Below, piece by piece: positions 17,141-24,809 of a stretch of 55,421 nucleotides of DNA; positions within the stretch are counted from its first letter, which is position 1; every line of letters starts with the position of its first letter. The stretch spans positions 1 through 55,421 of the forward strand of contig JAMOAW010000070.1 of assembly GCA_039908535.1 (NCBI GenBank), written 5' to 3'. The stretch comes from JAMOAW01 sp039908535. Lineage in GTDB: Bacteria > Pseudomonadota > Magnetococcia > Magnetococcales > JADFZT01. The notes beneath the pieces are model-generated. The model saw only the letters and a program-made list of their open reading frames with translations, ran no database searches and had not been told where the DNA came from. A program made the translations under genes and the position numbers.

Positions 17141-17142
17141 AT

Positions 17143-17844
17143 ATGAAATCAATTTTTTTTGTTAAAAAACAAAAACACAACCTTGACCAAACTGAAGGAA
17201 CTCCTTTGAATCTTATCAGAAATAAAATTTTGCTGATCATTGCTCTTCTACTCACCGGTAGTGCTGTCGTGGCTACAATTTGGTTTGCCCCAACTTCATC
17301 ACCTCCGACCCGTCAAGCTCTCCCAGGATTCTGGGGAGAACCACGGGTATTTACGACCTTTACATTAACCGATCACCAAAAGAGGCAACTCAACCAGGAT
17401 TGGTTTACAGGGAGTTGGACCTTGGTCTTTTTTGGCTATACCCATTGCCCGGACATCTGCCCAATGGCGTTATCCCTTATGACCGAGGCTTTGCAAAATT
17501 TAAAAGGGGTGGCACCAGACGGCATGCCCCTCCGTGGACTCTTTATCTCGGTAGATCCTGACCGTGATACCCCTGCCTCCTTGGCAGAATATGTCGCACA
17601 CTTCGATCCACGCCTGACAGGAGCAACCGGGCAACGCGTCGAAATCGATAACATTGCAAAACAATTCGGAGCGGCCTATTTTATCAATACTCCCGAGGAA
17701 AACGATAAAAACGACTATTCTGTCACCCACTCCTCTTCTATCTTTTTTGTCGATCCAAAAGGACACATTGTCAACGCCTTAATGAATGTCCAAACCGCTT
17801 CGGAACTGCAAAATCTACTTATAAAACTCACATCCTCCCCCTAA
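17143..17844 (+). CDS. SCO1/SenC-family copper chaperone
   Basis: About 233 residues. One N-terminal TM helix (KILLIIALLLTGSAVVATIWF) anchors a periplasmic thioredoxin-fold domain. The copper site is visible: CPDIC in GYTHCPDICPMA, plus His in VTHSSSIFFVD. SCO proteins metallate the CuA site of cytochrome c oxidase. The start at 17143 is chosen because the upstream ATG at 17128 lies within an inverted repeat. It is followed 15 bp later by a small unknown protein and then by PCuAC, its usual partner in copper delivery, so a copper/oxidase assembly operon is inferred. No oxidase subunit gene is in the window. Confidence 0.92.
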   Translation: MKSIFFVKKQKHNLDQTEGTPLNLIRNKILLIIALLLTGSAVVATIWFAPTSSPPTRQALPGFWGEPRVFTTFTLTDHQKRQLNQDWFTGSWTLVFFGYTHCPDICPMALSLMTEALQNLKGVAPDGMPLRGLFISVDPDRDTPASLAEYVAHFDPRLTGATGQRVEIDNIAKQFGAAYFINTPEENDKNDYSVTHSSSIFFVDPKGHIVNALMNVQTASELQNLLIKLTSSP

Positions 17845-17859
17845 AGAAAAACCTATCCT

Positions 17860-18186
17860 ATGCCTATCCTCCATGAGTCGTTTTTTTCTGACAAAATTTT
17901 TAGTATAGTAACAGGGATACTCCTTATGGGATGCAGTGTGGAAATACGGGATGTGACATGGATTCATGAAATCACTCAAGTCTGTAGCCAACATGATGAA
18001 TCTAACGGAACCGTGGTCGTTCTGGATACTAAAAATTTACCAGAAACCATTGTTTGCCGATTTACCAAATGGGACCATCAATCCCTTGGAGCCATTATGC
18101 GCGGAATTCGCTTGGACAAAAAACTCAGTTACCAACATGAGCTCTTCCCAAAACTGCCCTATTATGCCTGCAGTATGAAAGGATAA
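17860..18186 (+). CDS. Small hypothetical protein between SCO1 and PCuAC, possible lipoprotein
   Basis: A 108-residue ORF I do not recognise. The N-terminus has a hydrophobic stretch IFSIVTGILLMGCS that resembles a lipobox with Cys as first mature residue, although Met at -2 is unusual. The mature part has three further cysteines and several histidines, reminiscent of a metal-handling protein but without a known motif. It is cotranscribed by position (15 bp after SCO1, 49 bp before PCuAC), suggesting a role in the same copper/oxidase pathway. The ribosome binding site is poor, and an internal ATG at 17925 is a possible alternative start. Confidence 0.55.
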   Translation: MPILHESFFSDKIFSIVTGILLMGCSVEIRDVTWIHEITQVCSQHDESNGTVVVLDTKNLPETIVCRFTKWDHQSLGAIMRGIRLDKKLSYQHELFPKLPYYACSMKG

Positions 18187-18235
18187 CATTTTTTTGTTTA
18201 ACACATACATTAGAAACCCTTTAGAAAGATAATAT

Positions 18236-18724
18236 ATGCAAATTCTATGGATTACCCTGTTGACATCTCTTTTTAGTATGGTTTTGCCCCTCCCTTTGAC
18301 CGCTGCCGAAACGATGGGCATCGTCGTCCAAGAGGCCTGGATTCGTACTGCGCCCTCATCCAGTAAAATCTTGGCTGGCTATTTATCTATTGAAAATACC
18401 CAAGATCAAACGCAAACACTTGTCGGGGCTGATAGTTCCAACTTTGAGCGCGTCGAAATCCACCAAACCGAAATGCACAACGGTATGGCATCTATGAAAA
18501 AATTGGCAAGCATCGACATTCCCGCTAAATCCAAACTTGCCTTTAGCCCAGGAGGAGTGCATCTTATGCTCATCGGAGCTAAAAAGACTTTTAAAGAGGG
18601 GGATATGGTTATGTTAAATTTAAATTTTAAAAATGGCACCGGCCAAATGGTTCATGCGTTGGTACGACGCTCTGATAAAGAGATGGAGCCTGCGCAAATG
18701 GATCACTCCCACATGATGCACTAA
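18236..18724 (+). CDS. PCuAC-type periplasmic copper chaperone
   Basis: 162 residues: a cleavable signal peptide (LLTSLFSMVLPLPLTAAE) and a PCuAC beta-domain. The family copper motif H(M)X10MX21HXM is present as HQTEM...MASM...GGVHLML. The C-terminal tail is rich in Met and His (MEPAQMDHSHMMH), adding metal ligands. PCuAC hands Cu(I) to SCO1 or directly to the CuA/CuB site of cytochrome oxidase. It is last of a three-gene set with SCO1. The stop is followed immediately by a type A repeat. Confidence 0.9.
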   Translation: MQILWITLLTSLFSMVLPLPLTAAETMGIVVQEAWIRTAPSSSKILAGYLSIENTQDQTQTLVGADSSNFERVEIHQTEMHNGMASMKKLASIDIPAKSKLAFSPGGVHLMLIGAKKTFKEGDMVMLNLNFKNGTGQMVHALVRRSDKEMEPAQMDHSHMMH

Positions 18725-18840
18725 ATTCAAGAGATTGGGGGGTCCCAGAACCGCCCCCAAAATTTTAAAAATAAAGAGGGGGTCTGGGGATTCATCCTCT
18801 AGGGTTTTATTTTTTATTTTTTGCCCGAAGGGCATCATTT
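18725..18840 (+). repeat. Type A palindromic repeat, copy 6
   Basis: Shortened unit (the long T/A stem is reduced). It starts at the PCuAC stop with ATTCAAGAGATTGGGG, contains GGTTCTGGGACC-like and CTGGGGATTCATCCTCTAG stems with T-rich tail, and ends TTGCCCGAAGGGCATCATTT. It lies in the same orientation as the upstream gene. Confidence 0.75.
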
Positions 18841-18873
18841 TTAACCACGATCGGTATTGATAAAAAACATCAC

Positions 18874-20042
18874 ATGACTGTGCCATCACGTCTCTTAATT
18901 TTGCTCGCTTACGGCTTTCGACCTTTTTTTTTCCTGGCGAGTCTCTGGGCCGTATTGGCCATGTTTCTATGGATGCTGATTCTTCAAGGGGTATGGCAAC
19001 CTGAATATTCTCTGCCCCCCTCTTGGTGGCATAGTCATGAAATGCTTTTTGGCTATATAGCCGCTGCCGCCGCTGGATTTTTACTGACCGCATCGCCAAA
19101 CTGGACAAAAGTTCCCCCTTTGTCTGGCGCACCCTTGGGTTTAATGGTTCTGTTCTGGTTTGCAGGTCGACTGGCTATCGGTTTTTCTGCCTTCATTCCC
19201 CCCTGGCTGGTTGCTCTCTTAGACTTAAGCTTTTTGATACATCTTATTTGGGTTTCAGCTCCCCCTTTATGGCACACTGGCAACCCTGGCCACAAAGTTT
19301 TTCCCCTATTGTTGGGCATGATGCTCATTGGTAATGGATTGTTTCATTCGGAAATTTTAGGATTGAGCCAACATACAGCCCAACAAGGGATCGTTTTAGG
19401 AATAGATGCCATCATCGCCTTTTTAATAATGGTGGGTGGACATATCATGCCCATGTTTACCCGCCTCTCTTTGCAATCGAGCCAGCGGACGACCTTAGCA
19501 CAAAAACCCCCACTTCGCGTTCAAGCCCCGGTTTGGATAGAAAGAACCGCCATGTTTTCCATGTTTCCGGTTCTTATTCTGGATTTAATAGCTCCTCACT
19601 CTCTCGCTTTTGGATGGTTAATTTTATTGGTGGGCCTATTGCAAGGGATTCGTCTACTTTTTTGGCAGGGACACCGCATTTTACACGACCCTTTGGTTTG
19701 GGTGTTACATGTCGGGTATGCTTGGCTCATCTTTGGCTTAATCTTGCGTGCAGCCGCCATGCTTTTTCAAATCCTTCCCTTTACAACTGCTTTACACGCC
19801 TTAACCATTGGGGCGATGGGATTATTTACCTCTGGAATTATGACCCGAATTTCTCTGCTCCATACCGGTCGATTGGCCATAGCCAGCCCCCTGAGTACCC
19901 TGCAATTTATCCTGATCTTTTTGGCCACCATCATCCGTATAAATCCATTTTTATGGGATATACACTCGGCGCATTTGTGCTGTTTTTATGGCAATTCGGC
20001 GTTATCCTCACGCAACCTCGACCTGACGGCCTTCCTGGTTAA
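18874..20042 (+). pseudogene. nnrS: NnrS family membrane protein, frameshifted near the C-terminus
   Basis: NnrS is a polytopic haem/copper membrane protein linked to nitric oxide stress and denitrification. The frame from 18874 gives the family start (YGFRPFFFLASLWAVLA), the WWHSHEMLFGYIAAAAAGFLLTA block and about eleven hydrophobic segments. After IIRINP (near 19945) it turns into un-NnrS-like sequence. The proper NnrS ending, GAFVLFLWQFGVILTQPRPDGLPG, is in another frame and stops at 20042. A net frameshift, perhaps with loss of about ten codons, therefore lies around 19935-19955, next to a T5 run. As read, translation runs on to 20124 with an aberrant tail. A recent mutation or sequencing indel are both possible; only the last TM segment is affected. 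Confidence 0.85.
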
Positions 20043-20179
20043 CATTTTTCTTCCAATAAACATCCTATCCAAAAAAAATATCAGGCACCTATCTTGCATT
20101 AGAGTGCATAGGTTTCAAGGGTAAAGGGTGATTTTATTGCGAAACGCGATGTTAATAAACAAGAATAGGCAAAATAACC

Positions 20180-20785
20180 ATGATCGACATCAACAGAGCA
20201 AAAGTAGCCATCCAGGCAAAAAATACCTACCAAGCCACTATGGGCTACGAAAATCAGTCCAGATGCACCGATACTATTGCCACCCGGCCTGAAGAATCTC
20301 TCATGACTTTCATGAATGAGATGTTAAATCTTCCCAAAATGGAATCGGTAAATTTTAATTTAGAAGAGATCGTTTTAAATAAACGGCATCTGTCTATTCT
20401 TGTGGTAGACGACTCTCCAGATAACCGTATTTTAATTCAAGCCTTTTTAAGCAAAAGTACCCATACCCTAACCCTTGTCAATAATGGCCAGGAAGCTCTA
20501 GATATCTTTTTTGTCCGCTCTTTTGATCTGGTGTTGATGGATCTGGAGATGCCCATTATGGATGGTTTTACCGCTATAAATCGAATTCGAGCCTGGGAAG
20601 CCGCTCAAAAGTCTCCCCCCGTTCCCATTATTGCCCTAACTGCCCATGACTTTCAAGAGGTTCGCGACAGAATCAATCAAGCTGGATGTGATATGCATTT
20701 GGCAAAACCGATCCGCAAAGGCGCTTTGCTGGATCTGATCGAAAATTTTGCCGAATCACCCTGTTACCGAAAATCTTACCATTAA
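20180..20785 (+). CDS. Orphan receiver protein with a histidine-kinase-like N-terminal remnant
   Basis: 201 residues. The C-terminal ~130 form a receiver: LSILVVDDSPDNR, phosphoacceptor in LVLMDLEMPIMDG, conserved K in HLAKPIRKG. It is closely similar to the C-terminal receiver of the hybrid kinase at 33286-34854. The preceding NEMLNLPKMESVNFNLEEIV resembles the end of a HisKA dimerisation domain (compare NNILDLTKIEMG...PFNLHETL in that kinase). This suggests a hybrid kinase that lost its ATPase domain by internal deletion. No DNA-binding or enzymatic output is present. The first ~40 residues have no similarity I can name, and the true start may be an internal Met. Confidence 0.7.
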   Translation: MIDINRAKVAIQAKNTYQATMGYENQSRCTDTIATRPEESLMTFMNEMLNLPKMESVNFNLEEIVLNKRHLSILVVDDSPDNRILIQAFLSKSTHTLTLVNNGQEALDIFFVRSFDLVLMDLEMPIMDGFTAINRIRAWEAAQKSPPVPIIALTAHDFQEVRDRINQAGCDMHLAKPIRKGALLDLIENFAESPCYRKSYH

Positions 20786-20808
20786 AAGAAACAGATTCCT
20801 TTTACCTG

Positions 20809-20840
20809 CTCTTCCGCCCTCTATTTAGAAGGCGGAAGAG
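20809..20840. terminator. Hairpin between convergent genes
   Basis: CTCTTCCGCC and GGCGGAAGAG form a perfect 10-bp stem with a 12-nt loop. It lies between the orphan receiver (plus) and the ankyrin gene (minus). The flanks are purine-rich rather than a clean T-run, so it is only a probable terminator. Confidence 0.6.
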
Positions 20841-20858
20841 AAAAGAAGATCGAAACGA

Positions 20859-22115
20859 TTAATTCCCACCCGCTTTTTTAAGCAACATCACCAGCTCGAC
20901 AAAATTTTTATTTTCTGCTTCTTTGGTTGGACTTTTCATATGTTTATTGCGCAAGTTAACATTGGCCCCACGCTGAAGCAGAGCCACAGCTGTTTGTTGA
21001 TGTCCACCCATAACTGCCAACATCAGGGGGGTATTCTCTTCCAGATCTTTGGCATTGACATCTGCTTCAGCGGCGATCAACGCCTTAACAGCTTGAACCC
21101 GATTGTTTTGAGCCGCCAAATGCAGAGGGGTCCGCCCTTGAGGATCTTTAACATCCATTTTTGCACCCGCTTGAGCCAAGTGCTGTACCACCAAAGGCCA
21201 ATCTTCCCAAGCCGCCCACATCAAAGCGTCCATCCCTGAAGAGTCAACAGCGGTCAAATCGACCTTGGCATTGACCAGCAGAGCAACCACATCAGCACGT
21301 CCCTCGCGAGCTGCCAAGATTAGAGCCGTTTCCCCTTTTTCGTTGCGGGCATTGAGATCCACTTGGCCTTTTTTAATCTGCTCCTGTAGAAAAGCGATAT
21401 TCCCCGAAGCCGCCGCTTTTCTAACCGGAGAAGCATCGGTTAAAGCCGGATCCACCTCTAACCACTCATTTTCTGGTGATAAACCATGTTTTTGTTGATA
21501 TTCATGGCTTTCACCCTCCTCTTCATGTTCTTTTTTTGCTGTTTTTTCGGCTTCAGATTCGATTTTTTTATTGCCTTGGATGGCCTTATGAGGATTTGAC
21601 AATTTTAAAAAATCAACCAACTGTGGTCGATTTTGCTCCATGGCATAATCTAGGGCGGTTCGACCGCTCTTATCCTGAATGGACAAATCGGCCCCATTGC
21701 CCACTAACAGGGCGACGGCATCAAAACGTCCCCCATTGATAGCCCACATCAAAGCGGTTTGGCCATTGGCATCGACACGATCCACCTCAGCCCCACGTTC
21801 CAAGAGGGTCTGTATCATATCGGTCCAACCATAACCAGCGGCCCACATGATGGCGGTGGAATTGGCCACGAAAGGCCCTTCCTCATGGCCTTCTGCCTTG
21901 CCATGTTCCTCATGCTCTTCTCCTTCCTCTTCATGTTGCACCATGAGGATATCAACCGGAACATTGTTATTCATCATCATCTTAACAGCGACATTATTTC
22001 CACGTTGAGCCGCATGAATAAACCATTCATCCATATGCATGGCAACTGAGGATTTAATTCCCCCGAACCCCAGAAAGAACAAAGGGGTTATCAAAGCAAT
22101 GGTACTTTTTTTCAT
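20859..22115 (-). CDS. Exported ankyrin-repeat protein with His/Glu-rich inserts
   Basis: About 418 residues with an N-terminal signal peptide (STIALITPLFFLGFGG...SSVA), so probably periplasmic. At least eight ankyrin repeats are visible in two blocks: TALMWAINGGRFDAVALLV and TALDYAMEQNRPQLVDFL, then TALILAAREGRADVVALLV, DALMWAAWEDWPLVVQHL, TPLHLAAQNNRVQAVKALI and TPLMLAVMGGHQQTAVALL. Two acidic, His-rich segments interrupt them: HEEEGEEHEEHGKAEGHEEG, and EHEEEGESHEYQQKHG. Ankyrin repeats mediate protein binding; the inserts could bind metal ions, which is inference. The second of two tandem ATGs is chosen because AGGAG lies six bases upstream. It stands alone on its strand. Confidence 0.85.
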   Translation of the reverse strand: MKKSTIALITPLFFLGFGGIKSSVAMHMDEWFIHAAQRGNNVAVKMMMNNNVPVDILMVQHEEEGEEHEEHGKAEGHEEGPFVANSTAIMWAAGYGWTDMIQTLLERGAEVDRVDANGQTALMWAINGGRFDAVALLVGNGADLSIQDKSGRTALDYAMEQNRPQLVDFLKLSNPHKAIQGNKKIESEAEKTAKKEHEEEGESHEYQQKHGLSPENEWLEVDPALTDASPVRKAAASGNIAFLQEQIKKGQVDLNARNEKGETALILAAREGRADVVALLVNAKVDLTAVDSSGMDALMWAAWEDWPLVVQHLAQAGAKMDVKDPQGRTPLHLAAQNNRVQAVKALIAAEADVNAKDLEENTPLMLAVMGGHQQTAVALLQRGANVNLRNKHMKSPTKEAENKNFVELVMLLKKAGGN

Positions 22116-22233
22116 CATATTCTCCTAAGTTCTTCCAAAAAATTTAAAACCGGGATAGCCAAACAAAATGATTTAAAAAGGCCTCCAAGATCTAAAAATC
22201 ATCCATTCACGACCTTAAAACAATCCATCCGAT

Positions 22234-23316
22234 CTATTCCACAATGATGGATGGTCCTTTTGCAGCGGAAAATTCCAATGTTGCAACACGAGCGGCCAAC
22301 TGCGAAGCTATTTGACGGTAAATTTTACTTTGCGCCCCTTCTGGGTTGGTCACTAAAATGGGCCGACCCGAATCGGAATCTTGCCGAATAGCCGTGTCTA
22401 ACGGTATTTCACCCAAGAAGGGAATGCCAGAATTTTCTGCTTCCTGACGTGCGCCCCCATGGGCAAAAATTTCTTCTCGGTGACCACAACTTGTGCAGAG
22501 ATAATAAGACATATTTTCAATCACCCCTAACACCGCCACATCCACCTTACGGAACATATTAATCCCTTTACGGACATCTGCCAAGGCCACATCCTGAGGG
22601 GTAGAGACGATCACAACTCCTGATAAAGGAACCTTTTGCGTCAATGTCAATTGCGCATCGCCAGTTCCGGGTGGCAGATCAACGATCAAATAATCCAATT
22701 CACCCCAATCCACATCTCGCAACAACTGTTCAACGGCCATCCCGACCATAGGACCACGCCAGACCATAGGGGTATCCTCGGTCAAGAAAAATCCCATAGA
22801 GATGGCTTTGAGGCCATGGACCTCAACAGGTTTGATCCGAGTGGCATCCGGGTCAGCAAATTGTGGACCGCCAACGATTCCCAACATACGTGGCAGGCTT
22901 GGACCATAAATATCCGCATCAAGGATTCCGACGGCGGCCCCGGTTTCGGCCAAAGCGAGAGCCAAGTTAACCGCTGTCGTGGATTTACCCACGCCCCCTT
23001 TGCCAGAGGCTATCGCGATAATATTGCGCACGCCTGGCAATAAATCTTCGGCTTTTTTACCAGCAGAGTGGCGTACACGGGCAGTCATTTGAACAGTCAC
23101 TTCTGTGACACCATCCAAAGCTGCCACCACAGACTTGGCTTGTTGTTTCAATAACTCCTTAACAGGACAGGCCGGAGTTGTCAATTCGACAATGAAAGAG
23201 ACGTGACCTCCAGAAATTTGGATCTCTTTTACAAATCCTAAACTAACAATATCCCGTTTGAGATCTGGGTCGAAAACATTTCGCAAGGCATTAAGGACAT
23301 CGGATTCAACTAACAT
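22234..23316 (-). CDS. mrp: Mrp/ApbC-type iron-sulfur cluster carrier P-loop ATPase
   Basis: A 360-residue cytoplasmic protein. Residues ~5-80 are a MIP18/DUF59 domain (DPDLKRDIVSLGFV, TTPACP). Residues ~98-345 are a Mrp/NBP35 deviant Walker ATPase with SGKGGVGKST at ~104-113 and the CTSCGH CxxC that holds a bridging [4Fe-4S] cluster. ApbC/Mrp transfers Fe-S clusters to apoproteins. Its nearest large neighbour is the Rnf operon, whose subunits B and C are Fe-S proteins, but it is divergently transcribed. GAGAGGAA lies ~12 bp before the ATG. Confidence 0.94.
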   Translation of the reverse strand: MLVESDVLNALRNVFDPDLKRDIVSLGFVKEIQISGGHVSFIVELTTPACPVKELLKQQAKSVVAALDGVTEVTVQMTARVRHSAGKKAEDLLPGVRNIIAIASGKGGVGKSTTAVNLALALAETGAAVGILDADIYGPSLPRMLGIVGGPQFADPDATRIKPVEVHGLKAISMGFFLTEDTPMVWRGPMVGMAVEQLLRDVDWGELDYLIVDLPPGTGDAQLTLTQKVPLSGVVIVSTPQDVALADVRKGINMFRKVDVAVLGVIENMSYYLCTSCGHREEIFAHGGARQEAENSGIPFLGEIPLDTAIRQDSDSGRPILVTNPEGAQSKIYRQIASQLAARVATLEFSAAKGPSIIVE

Positions 23317-23609
23317 AGGTAAGGCGTTCCTCTCTTAAATAAGGCTCTATTGTGCATAATGGGGGAATCTTCTACCTTAATAGGATACCCACGATGTCTT
23401 TTCAGTCAAGGAAGGAAAACTTTTTTTTGATTTTTTTTTCTTTCTTTTACAATAAGTTTCACAAATTCAAAGCAAAGAAGGGAGAATTATTAAATTTTTT
23501 CCATTTACCAGACAATTCCAATGGGTGTATTAAGCTCAACTCAATAGTTTGACGTTCTTGATTTGTTCGGTGCTTCGCACAGAACCAACCCAATTGCAAT
23601 GGGATAACC

Positions 23610-24188
23610 ATGACTGAGTTCCTCTTAATTTTGGTGAGTACGGTATTCGTAAATAATTTTGTTTTAGCGAGATTTCTCGGAATATGTCCTTTCTTAGGAG
23701 TCTCCAAAAAGGTGGAGACATCCATAGGGATGACCTATGCGGTCATTTTTGTTATGACCCTCGCATCGGCCATTTCTTGGGTTGTGCAGCGGTATATTTT
23801 AGATCCTTTTGGACTGGCTTATTTACAGACCATTTCCTTTATTCTGATTATTGCCGCATTGGTGCAGTTTACCGAAATGGTCATTCACAAGACGAGCCCA
23901 ACGCTCTATTCAGCTCTTGGTATTTTTTTACCATTGATTACCACTAACTGTGCCGTTTTAGGGGTAGCCATATTGAATGTTCAAAAGGAAAACTCTTTTT
24001 TGGAAGCATGTGTTTATGGTATGGGTGGCGGCATTGGCTTTGGACTTGTTCTGGTCTTGTTTGCCGGAATGCGGCAACGGATGGATCTTTCAGATGTTCC
24101 AGCTCTGTTCAAGGGATCACCCATCTCTCTGGTGAGTGCTGGATTAATGTCCTTGGCATTCATGGGATTTGCCGGTATCGTCAGGTAG
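23610..24188 (+). CDS. rnfA: Rnf complex subunit A
   Basis: 192 residues, all membrane-embedded (six TM segments). It opens with MTEFLLILVSTVFVNNFVLA and the RnfA/NqrE motif FLGICPFLGVSKK, and has the second conserved cysteine in TTNCAVLG. RnfA and the paralogous RnfE form the inverted pair at the core of the Rnf ferredoxin:NAD+ oxidoreductase, which couples electron transfer to ion translocation. It is the first gene of rnfABCDGE. The 293-bp upstream gap to mrp must carry the promoter, but I could not pick one. Confidence 0.96.
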   Translation: MTEFLLILVSTVFVNNFVLARFLGICPFLGVSKKVETSIGMTYAVIFVMTLASAISWVVQRYILDPFGLAYLQTISFILIIAALVQFTEMVIHKTSPTLYSALGIFLPLITTNCAVLGVAILNVQKENSFLEACVYGMGGGIGFGLVLVLFAGMRQRMDLSDVPALFKGSPISLVSAGLMSLAFMGFAGIVR

Positions 24189-24201
24189 AGGAAAGGACAA
24201 G

Positions 24202-24741
24202 ATGATAGAAGCTGTCTTAAGCATCAGCGGCATGGCACTTGCTGCCGGATTAGGACTTGGATTTGCCGCCAAAAAATTCCAAGTAGAAAGTGATCCTATT
24301 GCTGTACAACTGGTAGCGGTTTTGCCTGGCAGTAATTGCGGTAGTTGTGGGTATCCAGGATGTCAAGCTTATGCCGATGCCTTGGCGAGTGGTGGGGTAG
24401 CGATCAATCTCTGTTCTCCAGGCGGCAAAGCGACAATGGAATTACTGGCCAGTCTCTTGGGGGTAACTCCGATGGCCATGTCCGATGAAGATTTGGGACC
24501 GGTACTGGCCGTTATTGATGAAAACAATTGCATAGGTTGTACCGCCTGCATCAAGGCCTGTCCGGTTGATGCCATCATTGGTGCCAACAAGCAGTCGCAT
24601 ACGGTCATTGCCACTGAATGCACGGCGTGCAAAGCTTGTCTTGAACCATGTCCTGTCAATTGCATCACGATGACACCTGTAAAACAAACCCTTTATAATT
24701 GGTCGTGGAGTAAACCTTCCGGCCCTAAAATGTTACATTAA
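24202..24741 (+). CDS. rnfB: Rnf complex subunit B (Fe-S protein)
   Basis: 179 residues starting at 24202, where GAGGAAAGGACAAG gives a good ribosome binding site; a longer frame from 24169 overlaps rnfA. An N-terminal TM helix is followed by the Fe-S motif with C46, C49, C54 and C71 (GSNCGSCGYPGC). Two ferredoxin-type [4Fe-4S] motifs follow: CIGCTACIKACP and CTACKACLEPCP. RnfB is the likely entry point for electrons from ferredoxin or the route to it. Confidence 0.96.
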   Translation: MIEAVLSISGMALAAGLGLGFAAKKFQVESDPIAVQLVAVLPGSNCGSCGYPGCQAYADALASGGVAINLCSPGGKATMELLASLLGVTPMAMSDEDLGPVLAVIDENNCIGCTACIKACPVDAIIGANKQSHTVIATECTACKACLEPCPVNCITMTPVKQTLYNWSWSKPSGPKMLH

Positions 24742-24809
24742 TGGTCCAAAACCTGTTGGCGTGCTTTTCTGACAGCCCGCCCTCTTTTACTCCGTCGGAG
24801 GCTGATTAA

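Noticed and set aside
19533..20042. A 169-codon plus-strand ORF overlapping nnrS.
   Set aside because: Not a separate gene: only its last ~25 codons resemble a protein, and they are the shifted C-terminus of NnrS.
23317..23609. A 66-codon plus and an 88-codon minus ORF upstream of rnfA.
   Set aside because: Low-complexity Phe/Lys-rich translation from an AT-rich spacer, no ribosome binding site or motif.
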